Positions 30,488 through 40,117 are shown, counted from the stretch's first letter. The stretch: 64,000 nt of DNA from Nostoc sp. CENA543 (GCF_002896875.1 NZ_CP023278.1:4782501-4846500), one strand, 5' to 3'. Notes: generated by a model from the letters alone, not told the origin. A program made the numbers and translations.

Positions 30488-31117
30488 ATGCAAGACCGTA
30501 AACCTCAACAAATAGCCCGTGAGCTGGCACTTTTAAGCTTGAGCCAGTTACCTGTCAATCCCAAAAAATTGACAGAAGAACACCTTCCTAAACTAGTGTT
30601 AGCAACAGTACGCACCTTAAGGGCAGAAGTACAAGACACTTTAGACAACGCATCTGGGGAATTACAACGTAGTCATGACCGCCTGTTAACCAGTGAAACT
30701 CGTGCCTCAGACCTGAATACTGCTAGAACCATGCTCAAAGAGGCAATAGAATATACCCAAACTGCTATTAATCAGTTAGGTGCAGCCCTAGAGTTTCCTG
30801 AATTGATTCAACTGGCTAATCAGGATCGGGAAGTCGGTAAATACGCCATCAAACTTGTCCAAACCGTTAGCGAGCATCGGACGGTAATTGATGAACAAAT
30901 TTCTCTAGCTTTGGTAGATTGGCAAGTGACCCGTTTAGCTCAAATTGATCGTGATATCCTACGGATTGCTGTAGCAGAAATGCGCTTCCTCAATCTTCCA
31001 GATCGAGTGGCTATTAACGAAGCGGTGGAATTAGCAAAACGATATAGCGGCGACGAAGGACACCGATTTATCAATGGTGTTCTGCGTCGAGTCACAGAGC
31101 AGAAACAAACAGCTTAG
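30488..31117 (+). CDS. nusB: Transcription antitermination protein NusB
   Basis: The 209-aa RNA-binding protein works with NusE/S10 at boxA in rRNA antitermination. It starts [20 protein letters not shown] and ends with the diagnostic [19 protein letters not shown] and [28 protein letters not shown]. It is longer than the ~140-aa E. coli protein because of an insertion between the first helices (about residues 20-110), which is usual in cyanobacteria. A repeat (AAAAGGC)n begins at its stop codon; ftsY follows. Confidence 0.95.
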   Translation: MQDRKPQQIARELALLSLSQLPVNPKKLTEEHLPKLVLATVRTLRAEVQDTLDNASGELQRSHDRLLTSETRASDLNTARTMLKEAIEYTQTAINQLGAALEFPELIQLANQDREVGKYAIKLVQTVSEHRTVIDEQISLALVDWQVTRLAQIDRDILRIAVAEMRFLNLPDRVAINEAVELAKRYSGDEGHRFINGVLRRVTEQKQTA

Positions 31118-31160
31118 AAAGGCAAAAGTAAAAAGGCAAAAGGCAAAAGGCAAAAGGTAA
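31118..31160. repeat. (AAAAGGC)n heptamer repeat after nusB
   Basis: Five to six tandem, slightly degenerate AAAAGGC units directly after the nusB stop codon. Confidence 0.75.
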
Positions 31161-31397
31161 AATCATCTCGTTTGGGATGACGGTTTGATTTATGCCTTGT
31201 TTGGTTAGAAGAAAAACCTAACCTAATCATCATGATGAGTGGTAAGTTGTGAGTTGGTATTGAGGAACAGCAACAGGTGCGGATAACCCGGAGGTTTTCA
31301 CACCAAACCTGAGTAAAAAGTTAAATTAAACTCATAGCTTATAACTCATAAACGGTATAGCTCATACCTCACAGAACAACTAACACCGCTAGCTGCA

Positions 31398-32963
31398 ATG
31401 GTTTTTAATTGGTTCAATCGTCAAGAAAAAGACTCACCATCTCCACAACCAGGAGAAACACCTCCAACCCCAGAACCCCAACCAGAGTCAGCCGCAACGT
31501 CATCAACAACAGCCGACGCTGCAACAGACTCAACGGCCGACTTGTTGGCGTTTGCTAAAGCCGCTTATAAAAATATTCAAGAAAAGCAAAATTCTCAAAC
31601 AGACTCAGCAGATGTTTCTACGGATGCTCCCCCATCTGAAACAGAAACCCCCACAGCTACAACCGAAGTTACAGAAAATCCCCCAGAAGCGGCAGTATCT
31701 ACTGAAGAGTCAGCAGAAATAAGTGATAATACACAAGGATTAGTAGAATCAGCTACAAGCAGCGAAAGTTCTCTTGAGTCGGAAATTGCTCAAGAAGAAA
31801 TACCCGCAGCTCCTTTATCTTTTTTAGAAAGAGCCGCAGCAGAAAGGGAAGCCAAGCAAGAAAGACTCATTGCCAATGCTATTGAAGTACCAGAACCGGA
31901 AGTAGTTCCGCCAGATGCAACTACATCTGAAAGCTTAGAAACAATTCCCGGACTAGATTTCGATGAAGGATTTGTTTGGTCAGCAGAAGTATTAGCCTCA
32001 CAGGGTAGACGAGCAGAAGATATATCGATTGAAGAAATTACTTGGCTCAAGAAGTTACGGGAAGGATTAGACAAAACCCGTCGCAATATCCTGAATCAAC
32101 TCAAGGCGATTGTGGGACAAGGGCCACTCAATCAGGCGGCGGTTGCAGAAATTGAGGCTTTATTGTTGCAAGCTGATGTAGGTGTAGAAGCGACTGACCA
32201 TATTATTAATGCACTCCAGAAGAAACTGCGAGAAGAAGTTACACCACCAGAAGCCGCGATCGCCTACTTAAAACAAATCCTGCGGGAGATGCTAGAAGCT
32301 CCCCTCCAAACTACCCATAAAGCCAGTTTTGCCCCCGAAAAAGATACCCTGAATATTTGGTTAATTACAGGGGTAAATGGTGCGGGTAAAACTACCACCA
32401 TTGGTAAACTCTCTCACCTGGCACAAAAATCTGGTTATCGCTGTTTGATTGGTGCAGCAGATACCTTCCGAGCAGCAGCAGTAGAACAGGTAAAAGTTTG
32501 GGGGCAAAGGAGTGGTGTGGAAGTCATCGCCAACCCTGGTAAAAATACAGACCCAGCAGCAGTGGTGTTTGATGCGATCGCCGCAGCCCAATCACGTAAC
32601 ACAGAATTACTCTTGGTTGATACCGCAGGCAGATTGCAAAATAAGAAAAATTTAATGGACGAACTCAGCAAAATTCGGCGGATTATCGACAAAAAAGCCC
32701 CTGATGCCAAAATTGAGTCTCTTTTAGTTTTAGATGCTACTCTTGGTCAAAATGGACTACGACAAGCGGAAGTTTTTTCCCAAGCAGCTCAACTCAGTGG
32801 CGTAGTTTTAACCAAACTTGATGGAACTGCTAAGGGCGGTGTAGCCCTAGCGGTAGTACAACAGCTAGGTCTACCCATCCGCTTTATTGGAGCAGGTGAA
32901 GGAATTGAGGACTTACGTCCTTTTTCTAGTTATGAATTTGTGGAAGCCTTATTAAGTGGCTAG
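31398..32963 (+). CDS. ftsY: Signal recognition particle receptor FtsY
   Basis: A 521-aa SRP-receptor GTPase that docks ribosome-nascent chain complexes at the membrane. The N-terminal ~190 residues form an acidic A domain rich in Glu, Thr, Ser and Pro, starting MVFNWFNRQEKDS. The NG domain follows: ITGVNGAGKTTTIGKL (G1, ~325), GAADTFRAAAVEQ, LVDTAGRLQNKKNLMDEL, and VVLTKLDGTAKGGVAL near the C-terminus. Length is normal for a long A-domain form. It follows nusB by 280 bp. Confidence 0.97.
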   Translation: MVFNWFNRQEKDSPSPQPGETPPTPEPQPESAATSSTTADAATDSTADLLAFAKAAYKNIQEKQNSQTDSADVSTDAPPSETETPTATTEVTENPPEAAVSTEESAEISDNTQGLVESATSSESSLESEIAQEEIPAAPLSFLERAAAEREAKQERLIANAIEVPEPEVVPPDATTSESLETIPGLDFDEGFVWSAEVLASQGRRAEDISIEEITWLKKLREGLDKTRRNILNQLKAIVGQGPLNQAAVAEIEALLLQADVGVEATDHIINALQKKLREEVTPPEAAIAYLKQILREMLEAPLQTTHKASFAPEKDTLNIWLITGVNGAGKTTTIGKLSHLAQKSGYRCLIGAADTFRAAAVEQVKVWGQRSGVEVIANPGKNTDPAAVVFDAIAAAQSRNTELLLVDTAGRLQNKKNLMDELSKIRRIIDKKAPDAKIESLLVLDATLGQNGLRQAEVFSQAAQLSGVVLTKLDGTAKGGVALAVVQQLGLPIRFIGAGEGIEDLRPFSSYEFVEALLSG

Positions 32964-33865
32964 TGGGAGAAAATAGTTTCAATCAAGCAAATTTTCCTAC
33001 TTCCTAGCCCTTACCCTGCTTGCTACCCATTCATAAACAGGAAAAATTCTTGTACCCAGACCCTAATTAGGATTTACTGGGAACCTGATACACATAGGTA
33101 GAGGAATAGGATTTCATGGGTGTAGGTATTATTCCAGTGATGAGTGATGAATGTAAAAGCAACGAAATCATCATAGCTTCATCAAAACCTACACCATCAA
33201 CCCGCTTTTTTATGGACAGAATGAAAAAAACAAAAGTAACAATTACTACAAAATCGCTGAAATTATTGTCTTGTGATGATGCCTGGTTTTCAGTATTCAA
33301 AACATAGAAATTAGTATTAGCCATGTGAACCCACAACAGCCTTATGACTAGTGAACTTTACACCCAATATTCTTCCTGGAAAAATTAGTGATTGCCAAAA
33401 TTATGTTGACACAAAACAATTTTGTCCTAATCATCTATTATGTTTGTGGCTAATTTGCCAACTTGCGGGTACAATCCTCTAAAAATACGCTTTTTGCAAT
33501 TTATGTGTTATCAAAATGTATAGTTTTTGTTGCGGCAGATCAAAACCCAACAGCATAAGTTCAGAATAACGGTTTCTGAAGATGTATGATTTGCTAATTA
33601 AGATATAAAAAATCAACTTTTGCCTTACCAGTAAAAATCCTGGTTGGCCTTTATGTAACAATCTTCGCAGAAACATACATTTATTCACATTCCGACTTGA
33701 GATATAAATTTTATAACTTAATGTAATACTTGTATGGAGTTATGTCTTACGTCTTTCTACTCTTGCTAAAGGACAAATCTTGACCCAATATGGTTTAGCA
33801 ATGTCAACGCCAAATTTTAAAAGTCAACTCCAGTCTGTTTTTCCAGTGCAATATTAACTGTAACT
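32964..33865. other. 902-bp gap with no confident gene
   Basis: Both strands carry short open frames near 33067-33336. The minus one would encode ~85 residues starting MANTNFYVLNTENQ with one hydrophobic stretch (FVVIVTFVFFIL), but it lacks a ribosome-binding site and overlaps a plus-strand frame of similar length, so I do not call it. Just before the phosphatase gene, about 33744-33857, one frame reads protein-like (TLAKGQILTQYGLAMSTP) but lacks a credible start; it may be a remnant. The rest is AT-rich. Confidence 0.5.
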
Positions 33866-35257
33866 GTGTCTCAACTGCCGTCTCAACCTACTGAAAGTAA
33901 TAATAGTGCTACAACAAGTGAGGTCACGCCAGTAGTAGCACTCAAAGAACTCGTGGCCAGGTTGCACCGGGAACAAAATAAAATTCAAGATTTGCTGAGT
34001 TCCTTGGGTTTTGCCCTGAGAAGTTTCAATAACTTGAATCAGTTTTTAGAGCTGATTCCATTAATGGCAACACGAGTCACAGATGCTGATGGAAGTGCAT
34101 TATTTCTTTACAAACCCAATGGGCAAATTAGGCTAGAGCAGCTGCATTGGCAAGATAGTCGCCAGCGTAAGAATATTCGCAAGGCTTTAGAAACAGCTAG
34201 TAGTCAAGTTACACTTGCAGCCAATAGCGCACCTTTAGCTACTGCTACAGGTATATTAGACGCGCAAATGCACCATCACTTGGGGCCAGGTGTACAAATT
34301 TTTGGTACAGCGATTTTAGTCAAGCACACAGAAAGGGGATGGCTATATGTACTCAGTCGTGATCCTGAGTATAGCTGGACAGAAACTAGACAAAAACTAG
34401 TGCGTCTAGTGGCAGATCAAACAGCCGTAGCCATTGAAAACGACGAATTAGCAGTAGAGCTGAGAAAGAAAGAACGTTTAGACCAAGAATTAGAAATTGG
34501 TGCGGAGATTCAAAGGCGACTGTTACCGCGTCAATGTCCTGCTATTCCTGGTGCAATTTTAGCCGCACGCTGTAGACCGGCTAATCGTGTCGGTGGAGAT
34601 TATTACGATTTTATTCCTACCAGTCAGAGTCAGATTTATCCCCATATCACTAACGGTAGTCAAAATAATGGTCGTTGGGGTTTAGTGATTGGGGATGTTA
34701 TGGGTAAGGGTGTCCCTGCGGGTTTAATTATGACGATGATGCGGGGAATGTTACGGGGAGAAGTTTTGCATGGTAATTCCCCTGGGAGCATTCTGCAAAA
34801 TTTAAACCGTGTCATGTATGCGGATTTGGAAAATTCTCACCGTTTTGTGACGCTGTTTTACTCAGAATATAATCCCCAAAATCGGGTTTTATCTTACAGT
34901 AATGCTGCACATAATCCGCCTTTGTGGTGGCATGCAGCTACGAAAACTATTACAAGGCTAGATACCTTGGGAATGTTAATTGGCTTGGATGCCCATAGTC
35001 AGTATGAAGATGCCCATGCACAATTAGAACCAGGGGATACAGTTGTTTATTATACAGATGGTTTAACCGATGCGGCGGCGGCGAGTGGCGATCGCTTCGA
35101 TGAAGAAAATTTTGTAACTGCCTTTCAAGTAGCTTGTCGATACTGTAACAGTCCCCAGGAAATTGTTGATTACTTATTCGATCAGGTACAGCAATTTATC
35201 GGCCCTGATCGACAAAACAATGATGATATGACGCTAGTTGTTTTGCAGATTCAGTAG
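33866..35257 (+). CDS. GAF domain PP2C-type serine phosphatase (RsbU/SpoIIE-like)
   Basis: A 463-aa soluble regulator. A GAF domain (about 50-200) starts after a short coiled coil (KELVARLHREQNKIQDLL). A linker (NDELAVELRKKERLDQELE) leads to the SpoIIE-type phosphatase domain: AEIQRRLLPRQCP, NRVGGDYYDFIP with the metal-binding Asp pair, VIGDVMGKGVPAGLIMTMMR, SNAAHNPPLWWH, VVYYTDGLTDAAAASGDRF and a final RQNNDDMTLVVLQIQ. Such proteins dephosphorylate anti-sigma-factor antagonists in partner-switching pathways. No partner STAS or kinase gene is adjacent, so its target is unknown. The start is GTG 33866, an inference from the frame. Confidence 0.9.
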   Translation: MSQLPSQPTESNNSATTSEVTPVVALKELVARLHREQNKIQDLLSSLGFALRSFNNLNQFLELIPLMATRVTDADGSALFLYKPNGQIRLEQLHWQDSRQRKNIRKALETASSQVTLAANSAPLATATGILDAQMHHHLGPGVQIFGTAILVKHTERGWLYVLSRDPEYSWTETRQKLVRLVADQTAVAIENDELAVELRKKERLDQELEIGAEIQRRLLPRQCPAIPGAILAARCRPANRVGGDYYDFIPTSQSQIYPHITNGSQNNGRWGLVIGDVMGKGVPAGLIMTMMRGMLRGEVLHGNSPGSILQNLNRVMYADLENSHRFVTLFYSEYNPQNRVLSYSNAAHNPPLWWHAATKTITRLDTLGMLIGLDAHSQYEDAHAQLEPGDTVVYYTDGLTDAAAASGDRFDEENFVTAFQVACRYCNSPQEIVDYLFDQVQQFIGPDRQNNDDMTLVVLQIQ

Positions 35258-35510
35258 TCAATAGTTATTAGTCATTAGTCATTAGTCATTAGTCATTAGT
35301 CATTAGTCAAGAGTGAATAAGGAATAGGGAATAGGGAATAGGGAATAGGGAATAGGGAATAGGGAATAGGGAATAGGGAATAGGGAATAGATGAATGTTG
35401 ATGCCCAATGCCCCATTCCCAATGCCCAATGCCCCATATCCTATTGCCAATGCCCTATTGCCAATGCCCATATCGACACACTTGATGGGACAATAATAAT
35501 GAGAAATTAT
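35258..35510. repeat. Cluster of heptamer tandem repeats
   Basis: Three arrays in a row: CATTAGT units (about 35268-35310), at least nine GGGAATA units (about 35321-35392), and C-rich CCCAATG/CCCTATTG units (about 35401-35470). The only ORF here is made of repeat. Confidence 0.85.
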
Positions 35511-35550
35511 GCCTGTTTATGTTGCTTCCAGCCGAAAGGAAACTGTAAAA

Positions 35551-36096
35551 ATGTGGAAAAGACTTGTATTTATTTTGCTATTGGTGTTAAGTTTCAGTCT
35601 AAGTAATCCTGATGTAGCCTCTGCTGCGGGATTCAAAAGCTTTGTCGATACAACCGATGGCTATGAGTTTTCATACCCCAATGGCTGGTTGCAGGTAAAA
35701 GTTGCGAATGGCCCTGATGTTGTATTTCACGATTTAATTGAGGTATCAGAAAATGTCTCTGTGGTGATTAGTCCTGTCCCAGAGAACAAAACTTTACAAC
35801 AATTAGGAACACCTACAGAAGTAGGTTATAAGCTAGGTAAAGCCGCTTTAGCTCCTGCTGATTCTGGTAGAACAGCAGAGTTAGTCAATGCTTTAGAAAA
35901 AGAAAGTGATGGTAAAGAATACTACATCCTGGAGTATTTAGTAACGCTGCCCAGTAAACAAAAACGTCATAATATCGCCAGTGTAGCAGTGAGCCGAGGT
36001 AAACTTTTTACCTTTAATGCTTCTATTCCTGAAAAGCGGTGGCAAAAAGTTAAACAGTCTATGGAAGAGGTTGTAAATTCTTTTTCAGTGTACTAG
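35551..36096 (+). CDS. PsbP-domain protein (CyanoP-like)
   Basis: The 181-aa thylakoid-lumen protein is related to plant PsbP; cyanobacterial CyanoP helps photosystem II assembly. MWKRLVFILLLVLSFSL is a signal peptide ending VASAAG, and the mature part has the family pattern FVDTTDGYEFSYPNGWLQVK, GPDVVFHDLIEVSENVSVVI, and FTFNASIPEKRWQK near the end. A Cys-containing lipobox, as known for Synechocystis CyanoP, is absent, so this one looks like a free lumenal protein. ATG 35551 is chosen because AAGGA lies ten bases upstream and the signal peptide begins there; an earlier in-frame ATG at 35509 would add a hydrophilic tail. Confidence 0.88.
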   Translation: MWKRLVFILLLVLSFSLSNPDVASAAGFKSFVDTTDGYEFSYPNGWLQVKVANGPDVVFHDLIEVSENVSVVISPVPENKTLQQLGTPTEVGYKLGKAALAPADSGRTAELVNALEKESDGKEYYILEYLVTLPSKQKRHNIASVAVSRGKLFTFNASIPEKRWQKVKQSMEEVVNSFSVY

Positions 36097-36229
36097 ATAG
36101 GGATTGGATATGGGGCATGGGGCATGGGGCATTGAGTATCAACATTCATCTATGTCCCTATTCCCAATTCCCCATTCCCTGTTCCCTGTTCCCTAATGAC
36201 TATTGACTATTGACTATTGACTAATGACT
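36097..36229. repeat. Tandem repeats running into the maf start codon
   Basis: GGGCATG units, then CCCATTCCCTGTTCCC and TGACTAT units; the last unit (TAATGACT) touches the ATG of maf at 36230. Confidence 0.75.
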
Positions 36230-36832
36230 ATGATTACACTTCCCCAATTTGTGCTAGCTTCGGCTTCTCCGGCGAGACGGCGTTTGCTACAGAGTGTTGG
36301 TATTGAACCTATAGTTAGTCCTAGTGATTTTGATGAGTCACAAGTTCAACTGAGTGAGCCTGCTCAATTAGTACAGATTTTGGCTCAAAGCAAGGCGGAA
36401 ACTGTAGCACCACAGTTTACATCAGCTTTAATTATGGGTTGTGATTCCGTCTTAGCGATAGATGGTAAGATTCACGGTAAGCCAGAAAATGCAGAGGAAG
36501 CGATCGCACGCTGGCAATTAATGCGGGGTAGCTTTGGTGATTTGTACACAGGTCACGTTCTAATTGACCAGCAGCAGCAGCGTACTGTAGTAAAATGTCA
36601 AGTCACAAGGGTTTATTTTGCCCAAATTAGCGATCGCGCTATTCAAGCTTATGTCGCTACAGGTGAACCACTCAAATGTGCTGGTGCATTCGCCTTAGAA
36701 GGTTTTGGTAGTCTATTCGTAGAAAAAATTACGGGTTGTCACAGCAATGTTATAGGACTGAGTTTACCTCTATTGCGACAAATGTTAGAGGAACTTGGCT
36801 ATGAAGTCACTGATTATTGGTCAGAGAAATAG
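36230..36832 (+). CDS. maf: Maf-family nucleoside triphosphate pyrophosphatase
   Basis: A 200-aa house-cleaning enzyme that hydrolyses non-canonical or dTTP/UTP-type NTPs. Visible: [18 protein letters not shown] at the N-terminus, the DFDES motif, [67 protein letters not shown] and SNVIGLSL. The residues typical of Maf (not HAM1) are all present. ATG 36230 is used rather than 36224 because the latter is part of the tandem repeat; no Shine-Dalgarno sequence is visible for either. Confidence 0.93.
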   Translation: MITLPQFVLASASPARRRLLQSVGIEPIVSPSDFDESQVQLSEPAQLVQILAQSKAETVAPQFTSALIMGCDSVLAIDGKIHGKPENAEEAIARWQLMRGSFGDLYTGHVLIDQQQQRTVVKCQVTRVYFAQISDRAIQAYVATGEPLKCAGAFALEGFGSLFVEKITGCHSNVIGLSLPLLRQMLEELGYEVTDYWSEK

Positions 36833-36910
36833 GGATTGGGGATTAGGTGCTGGGGATTGGGGCAGAAGTATTAAAAAATTACCCTATTCCCCATTCCCTA
36901 TGCCCTAATC
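36833..36910. repeat. Short GGGATTGGGG-type repeat between convergent genes
   Basis: Purine-rich GGGATTGGGGATTAGG followed by CCCATTCCCTATGCCC, able to fold back; it lies between the maf stop and the sugar-transferase stop. Confidence 0.5.
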
Positions 36911-37669
36911 TCAGTATGCTCCGTTATTTTTGGGCATAATGACTACATCAATGGTTTTGAGGATAATCCATAAATCCAGCCACAAGGTTCTAGCTTTGAC
37001 ATAATGCAGGTCTATTTGTACTCTGCGGGGGTAGGGAATGTCATTGCGCCCAGAAACTTGCCATAATCCGGTAATTCCTGGTCTGATAGTTAAAACCTGA
37101 TCAATGTGAATTCCGTATTTCGGCAGTTCTTCTGCAACTAGAGGACGCGGGCCGACGACACTCATATCCCCTTTTAAAACGTTCCAGAACTGAGGAAATT
37201 CATCCAGGCTAGTAATTCGTAAAAAACGACCTATTCTAGTAATTCTAGGGTCTTTTTTCAGCTTAAAACTGCTTTCAAATTCTTGCCGCAACTGGGGTGA
37301 TGTTTCCATCATTTGGACGAGAACTTCGTCTGCATTCCGAACCATTGTACGGAACTTAATACAATTGAATGGCTGGTAATTTTTTCCGATTCTTTCCTGG
37401 ACATAAAAAATCGGGCCTTCCGAACTCAAAGCAATCAGCAAGGCCAAAATTAAGTAGACAGGAGAAAACAGAATCAAAACCAACAAAGAAAACACAATGT
37501 CGAACAGTCTTTTGAAAAACTCTCCGTTTAAACTGAGAAAAGACAAACCTTGAGGTTTTCGTCTAGGTGTCTTTGTTTTTTGACCTCGCTTGATTACAGA
37601 ACGCGTAGACGAGCTAGCATCTGTCTTTAAGCGTCGCTTACCGGAGAGGAGTGAGCTCTGGGCAGTCAT
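36911..37669 (-). CDS. Undecaprenyl-phosphate sugar phosphotransferase (bacterial sugar transferase)
   Basis: A ~252-aa membrane enzyme that starts a polysaccharide repeat unit by moving a sugar-1-phosphate to undecaprenyl phosphate. A basic N-terminal tail is followed by FKRLFDIVFSLLVLILFSPV (membrane anchor), EGPIFYVQERIGKNYQPF, FRTMVRNAD, DPRITRIGRFLRITSLDEFP, NVLKGDMSVVGPRPL, and RPGITGLWQVSGR. It is the short WecP/PglC-like form without the N-terminal multi-span domain. The second of two ATGs (37669) has AAGGAG at proper spacing. It lies 94 bp after the GT4 gene, probably in one operon. Confidence 0.93.
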   Translation of the reverse strand: MTAQSSLLSGKRRLKTDASSSTRSVIKRGQKTKTPRRKPQGLSFLSLNGEFFKRLFDIVFSLLVLILFSPVYLILALLIALSSEGPIFYVQERIGKNYQPFNCIKFRTMVRNADEVLVQMMETSPQLRQEFESSFKLKKDPRITRIGRFLRITSLDEFPQFWNVLKGDMSVVGPRPLVAEELPKYGIHIDQVLTIRPGITGLWQVSGRNDIPYPRRVQIDLHYVKARTLWLDLWIILKTIDVVIMPKNNGAY

Positions 37670-37763
37670 CATACTCCTTAATAATCCACACCACACATAG
37701 TCCCAATCTTAAAGCTAAAAGGAGGTGCTTCTGGGGTAAAATCGCCAAAAGCACAAAAAACAA

Positions 37764-38924
37764 TTACAAAAAATTCTGGCTGTCACGTTCCAGAATGCCT
37801 TTTTTATGATGCTGATTTAAAAAATCTAGGTAACGTTGAGTAAAAACTTGGGGTGAAAACTGAGCAGCGTGCGATCGCATATACTCAGGACTAAGAGCAT
37901 CTTGATAAATTTCAAATTTCTCTACTGTCTCCACTAATGCCTCTACTGTTTGGCGCGGAAATAATATCCCCGTACCATTATCTTTAAAGGATCGCACATC
38001 TTTAACTGTTTCTAAAGCACCTCCTGCACCATAGGCAATCACGGGAGTACCACAAGCCTGCGCCTCTACTAAAGCAATACCAAAATCTTCACAAGCAGCA
38101 TACACAAATGCCTTAGCCCTAGCCATATATTTTTTTACCACTTCATCAGGTTGCCACCCCAGGATTTTGATATTAGAGTTTGCTAGCTTGTGAATTTGTT
38201 TCATTTCTGAACCTGTACCAATGATTACCAATGGACGCTGCAATTGATTGAACGCTTGAACAATTAGAGATACTTGCTTATAGCTCACTAACCGGGAAAC
38301 AGTGAGATAAAAATCCTCTTTTTGAGGTAAAAAAGGAAATTGATCTACATTGACTGGGGGATAGATGACTGTAGCTTCTCGTCGATAGCAACGCCAAATC
38401 CTCCGAGCTGTATGGTGAGAGTTAGCAATAAAATAGTCAACTCGGTTTGCACTTAGGACATCCCATTGACGTAGTTGATGAAGCAAGTAGCGAGTCACCC
38501 ACCCAGCTACACCACGCCCCAACTTACTGTGGTGTAGATAATCAAAAGTTAAGTCCCAAGCATAGCGCATAGGGCTGTGGCAATAGCAAATATGCACCTG
38601 GTCGCCAGTGGTGATCACGCCTTTGGCTACAGCGTGAGATGAAGACAAAATAACATCATACTGGCGTAAATCCAGTTGTTCAATTGCCAATGGTAAAAAG
38701 GGCAGGTATTTTTGAATCCCATTTTTGGCAAAGGGAAAATGCTGGAGAAATGTACTACCAATCTGACGTTGATATAGATAACTGTCAGGATTGGTGGATT
38801 CAAAGTCAATGAGGGCATACAAATCTGCCTCAACGTGGTTCAAAATTTCTCTTACGACTAATTCTGAACCACCGGTGGCTTTTGGTGTGAGCCACTCATG
38901 AACAAGAGCATATTTCAAGGGCAC
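37764..38924 (-). CDS. Glycosyltransferase family 4
   Basis: The 386-aa GT-B enzyme opens with YALVHEWLTPKATGGSELVV, typical of GT4 enzymes of exopolysaccharide synthesis. Then come YCHSPMRYAWDLTFDYLHHS, the donor half DYFIANSHHTARRIWRCYRR, VIYPPVNVDQF, LTVSRLVSYKQVSLIVQAF, and the C-terminal AKAFVYAACEDFGIALVEAQ with the EX7E motif. It precedes the sugar transferase on the same strand, so a function in lengthening the same polysaccharide is likely. The sugar is not predictable. Confidence 0.9.
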   Translation of the reverse strand: MPLKYALVHEWLTPKATGGSELVVREILNHVEADLYALIDFESTNPDSYLYQRQIGSTFLQHFPFAKNGIQKYLPFLPLAIEQLDLRQYDVILSSSHAVAKGVITTGDQVHICYCHSPMRYAWDLTFDYLHHSKLGRGVAGWVTRYLLHQLRQWDVLSANRVDYFIANSHHTARRIWRCYRREATVIYPPVNVDQFPFLPQKEDFYLTVSRLVSYKQVSLIVQAFNQLQRPLVIIGTGSEMKQIHKLANSNIKILGWQPDEVVKKYMARAKAFVYAACEDFGIALVEAQACGTPVIAYGAGGALETVKDVRSFKDNGTGILFPRQTVEALVETVEKFEIYQDALSPEYMRSHAAQFSPQVFTQRYLDFLNQHHKKGILERDSQNFL

Positions 38925-39181
38925 AGCTAACTTTAAAATGTAAAAAATATATCAAGCAGAGTGTGAGGTTAACTGCAAGGTTTCCCTTTGCGATTGAGGA
39001 ATAGGAAGCGCCCCAGATTAAAAATCCAGACGTATTTCTTCTAGTGGATGTTCCAGAGGGATAGGCAACCTGATAACCTCAAGAAGATTGGGTAAGAGAA
39101 AGGCAAAAGTCAAAAGAAAATAAATCTTTGTACTTTTTACTCCCCTCTAGTTCCTAAAAAATACGTAGGAGTCGGTGATTT

Positions 39182-40117
39182 ATGCGAATTTTGATCATGG
39201 GTGGTACCAGGTTTATCGGTGTTTATCTAACTCAGATACTTGTGGAACAAGGACATGAGGTAGTGCTGTTTAATCGTGGTAATCGTCCCCTGCCAAGTTT
39301 ACAGGGAGTAGGACAAATTATAGGCGATCGCACTGATCCTACACAGCTCAAGGAAAAATTATCACCAGAAAATTTTGATGTCATTTTTGACAATAATGGT
39401 CGGGAATTGACTGATACTCAACCACTAGCGGAAATTTTTGCCGGACGGGTGCAACATTTTGTCTATATGAGTTCTGCGGGGGTATATCTTAAATCTGACC
39501 AATTACCCCACGTTGAGGGTGACAAGGTAGACCCAAAAAGCCGCCATCGGGGGAAACACGAAACTGAAGCGTATTTACAGCAGCAGGGATTACCTTTTAC
39601 TTCCATTCGCCCTACCTATATTTACGGGCCGTTAAATTATAACGATTTAGAAAGTTGGTTCTTTGATCGGATTGTACGCGATCGCCCAATTCCTATTCCT
39701 GGTAACGGCTTACATATTACTCAGCTAGGCCATGTCAAAGATTTGGCTGTGGCCATGTCCCAGGTGATTGGCAATCAGCAGGCGATTGGACAAGTGTATA
39801 ACATTTCAGGCGATCGCTTTGTTACCTTTGATGGTTTAGCCCGTGCTTGCGCCCAAGCTGCCGGTAAATCACCAGATGACATCAAAATTGTGCATTACGA
39901 CCCGAAAAAATTTGATTTCGGTAAACGCAAAGCTTTTCCGATGCGCGTACAGCATTTCTTTGCTTCTGTACACAAAGCGCAAACAGAATTAAATTGGCAG
40001 CCCCAATACGATTTAATCTCCGGGCTAACTGACTCTTTTGAAAATGATTATTTAGCCACCAGAAGAGATCAAGCAGAAATCGACTTCTCTGTTGATGAAG
40101 AAATTTTACAAGCTTAG
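39182..40117 (+). CDS. CSP41-like atypical SDR / NAD-dependent epimerase-type protein
   Basis: A 311-aa extended short-chain dehydrogenase fold. N-terminal MRILIMGGTRFIGVYLT is the nucleotide-binding Gly motif, and VYMSSAGVYLKSDQLPH marks the active-site strand. The usual catalytic YxxxK is replaced: the equivalent region reads SRHRGKHETEAYL, keeping Lys but not Tyr. RPTYIYGPLNYNDLE, SGDRFVTFDGLARACAQAAG and FFASVHKAQTELNWQPQYDL resemble plastid CSP41b (RNA-binding, stem-loop cleaving) and its cyanobacterial relatives. Annotation as an epimerase would therefore be doubtful. It is transcribed alone. Confidence 0.85.
   Translation: MRILIMGGTRFIGVYLTQILVEQGHEVVLFNRGNRPLPSLQGVGQIIGDRTDPTQLKEKLSPENFDVIFDNNGRELTDTQPLAEIFAGRVQHFVYMSSAGVYLKSDQLPHVEGDKVDPKSRHRGKHETEAYLQQQGLPFTSIRPTYIYGPLNYNDLESWFFDRIVRDRPIPIPGNGLHITQLGHVKDLAVAMSQVIGNQQAIGQVYNISGDRFVTFDGLARACAQAAGKSPDDIKIVHYDPKKFDFGKRKAFPMRVQHFFASVHKAQTELNWQPQYDLISGLTDSFENDYLATRRDQAEIDFSVDEEILQA

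Noticed and set aside
33067-33336. Minus-strand ORF (~85-89 aa) with one hydrophobic stretch between ftsY and the PP2C phosphatase gene
   Set aside because: No ribosome-binding site, an equally long plus-strand frame over the same bases, and no family resemblance. Described only in the gap entry.
35268-35400. Possible CRISPR array
   Set aside because: The units are 7 bp and contiguous, with no spacers and no cas genes: short tandem repeats.
35391-35606. ORF starting in the CCCAATG repeats before the CyanoP-like gene
   Set aside because: It is made of tandem repeat (Cys-Pro-Ile runs) and overlaps the real gene in another frame.
39182-40117. Plain NAD-dependent sugar epimerase
   Set aside because: The catalytic Tyr is missing, and the sequence resembles CSP41.
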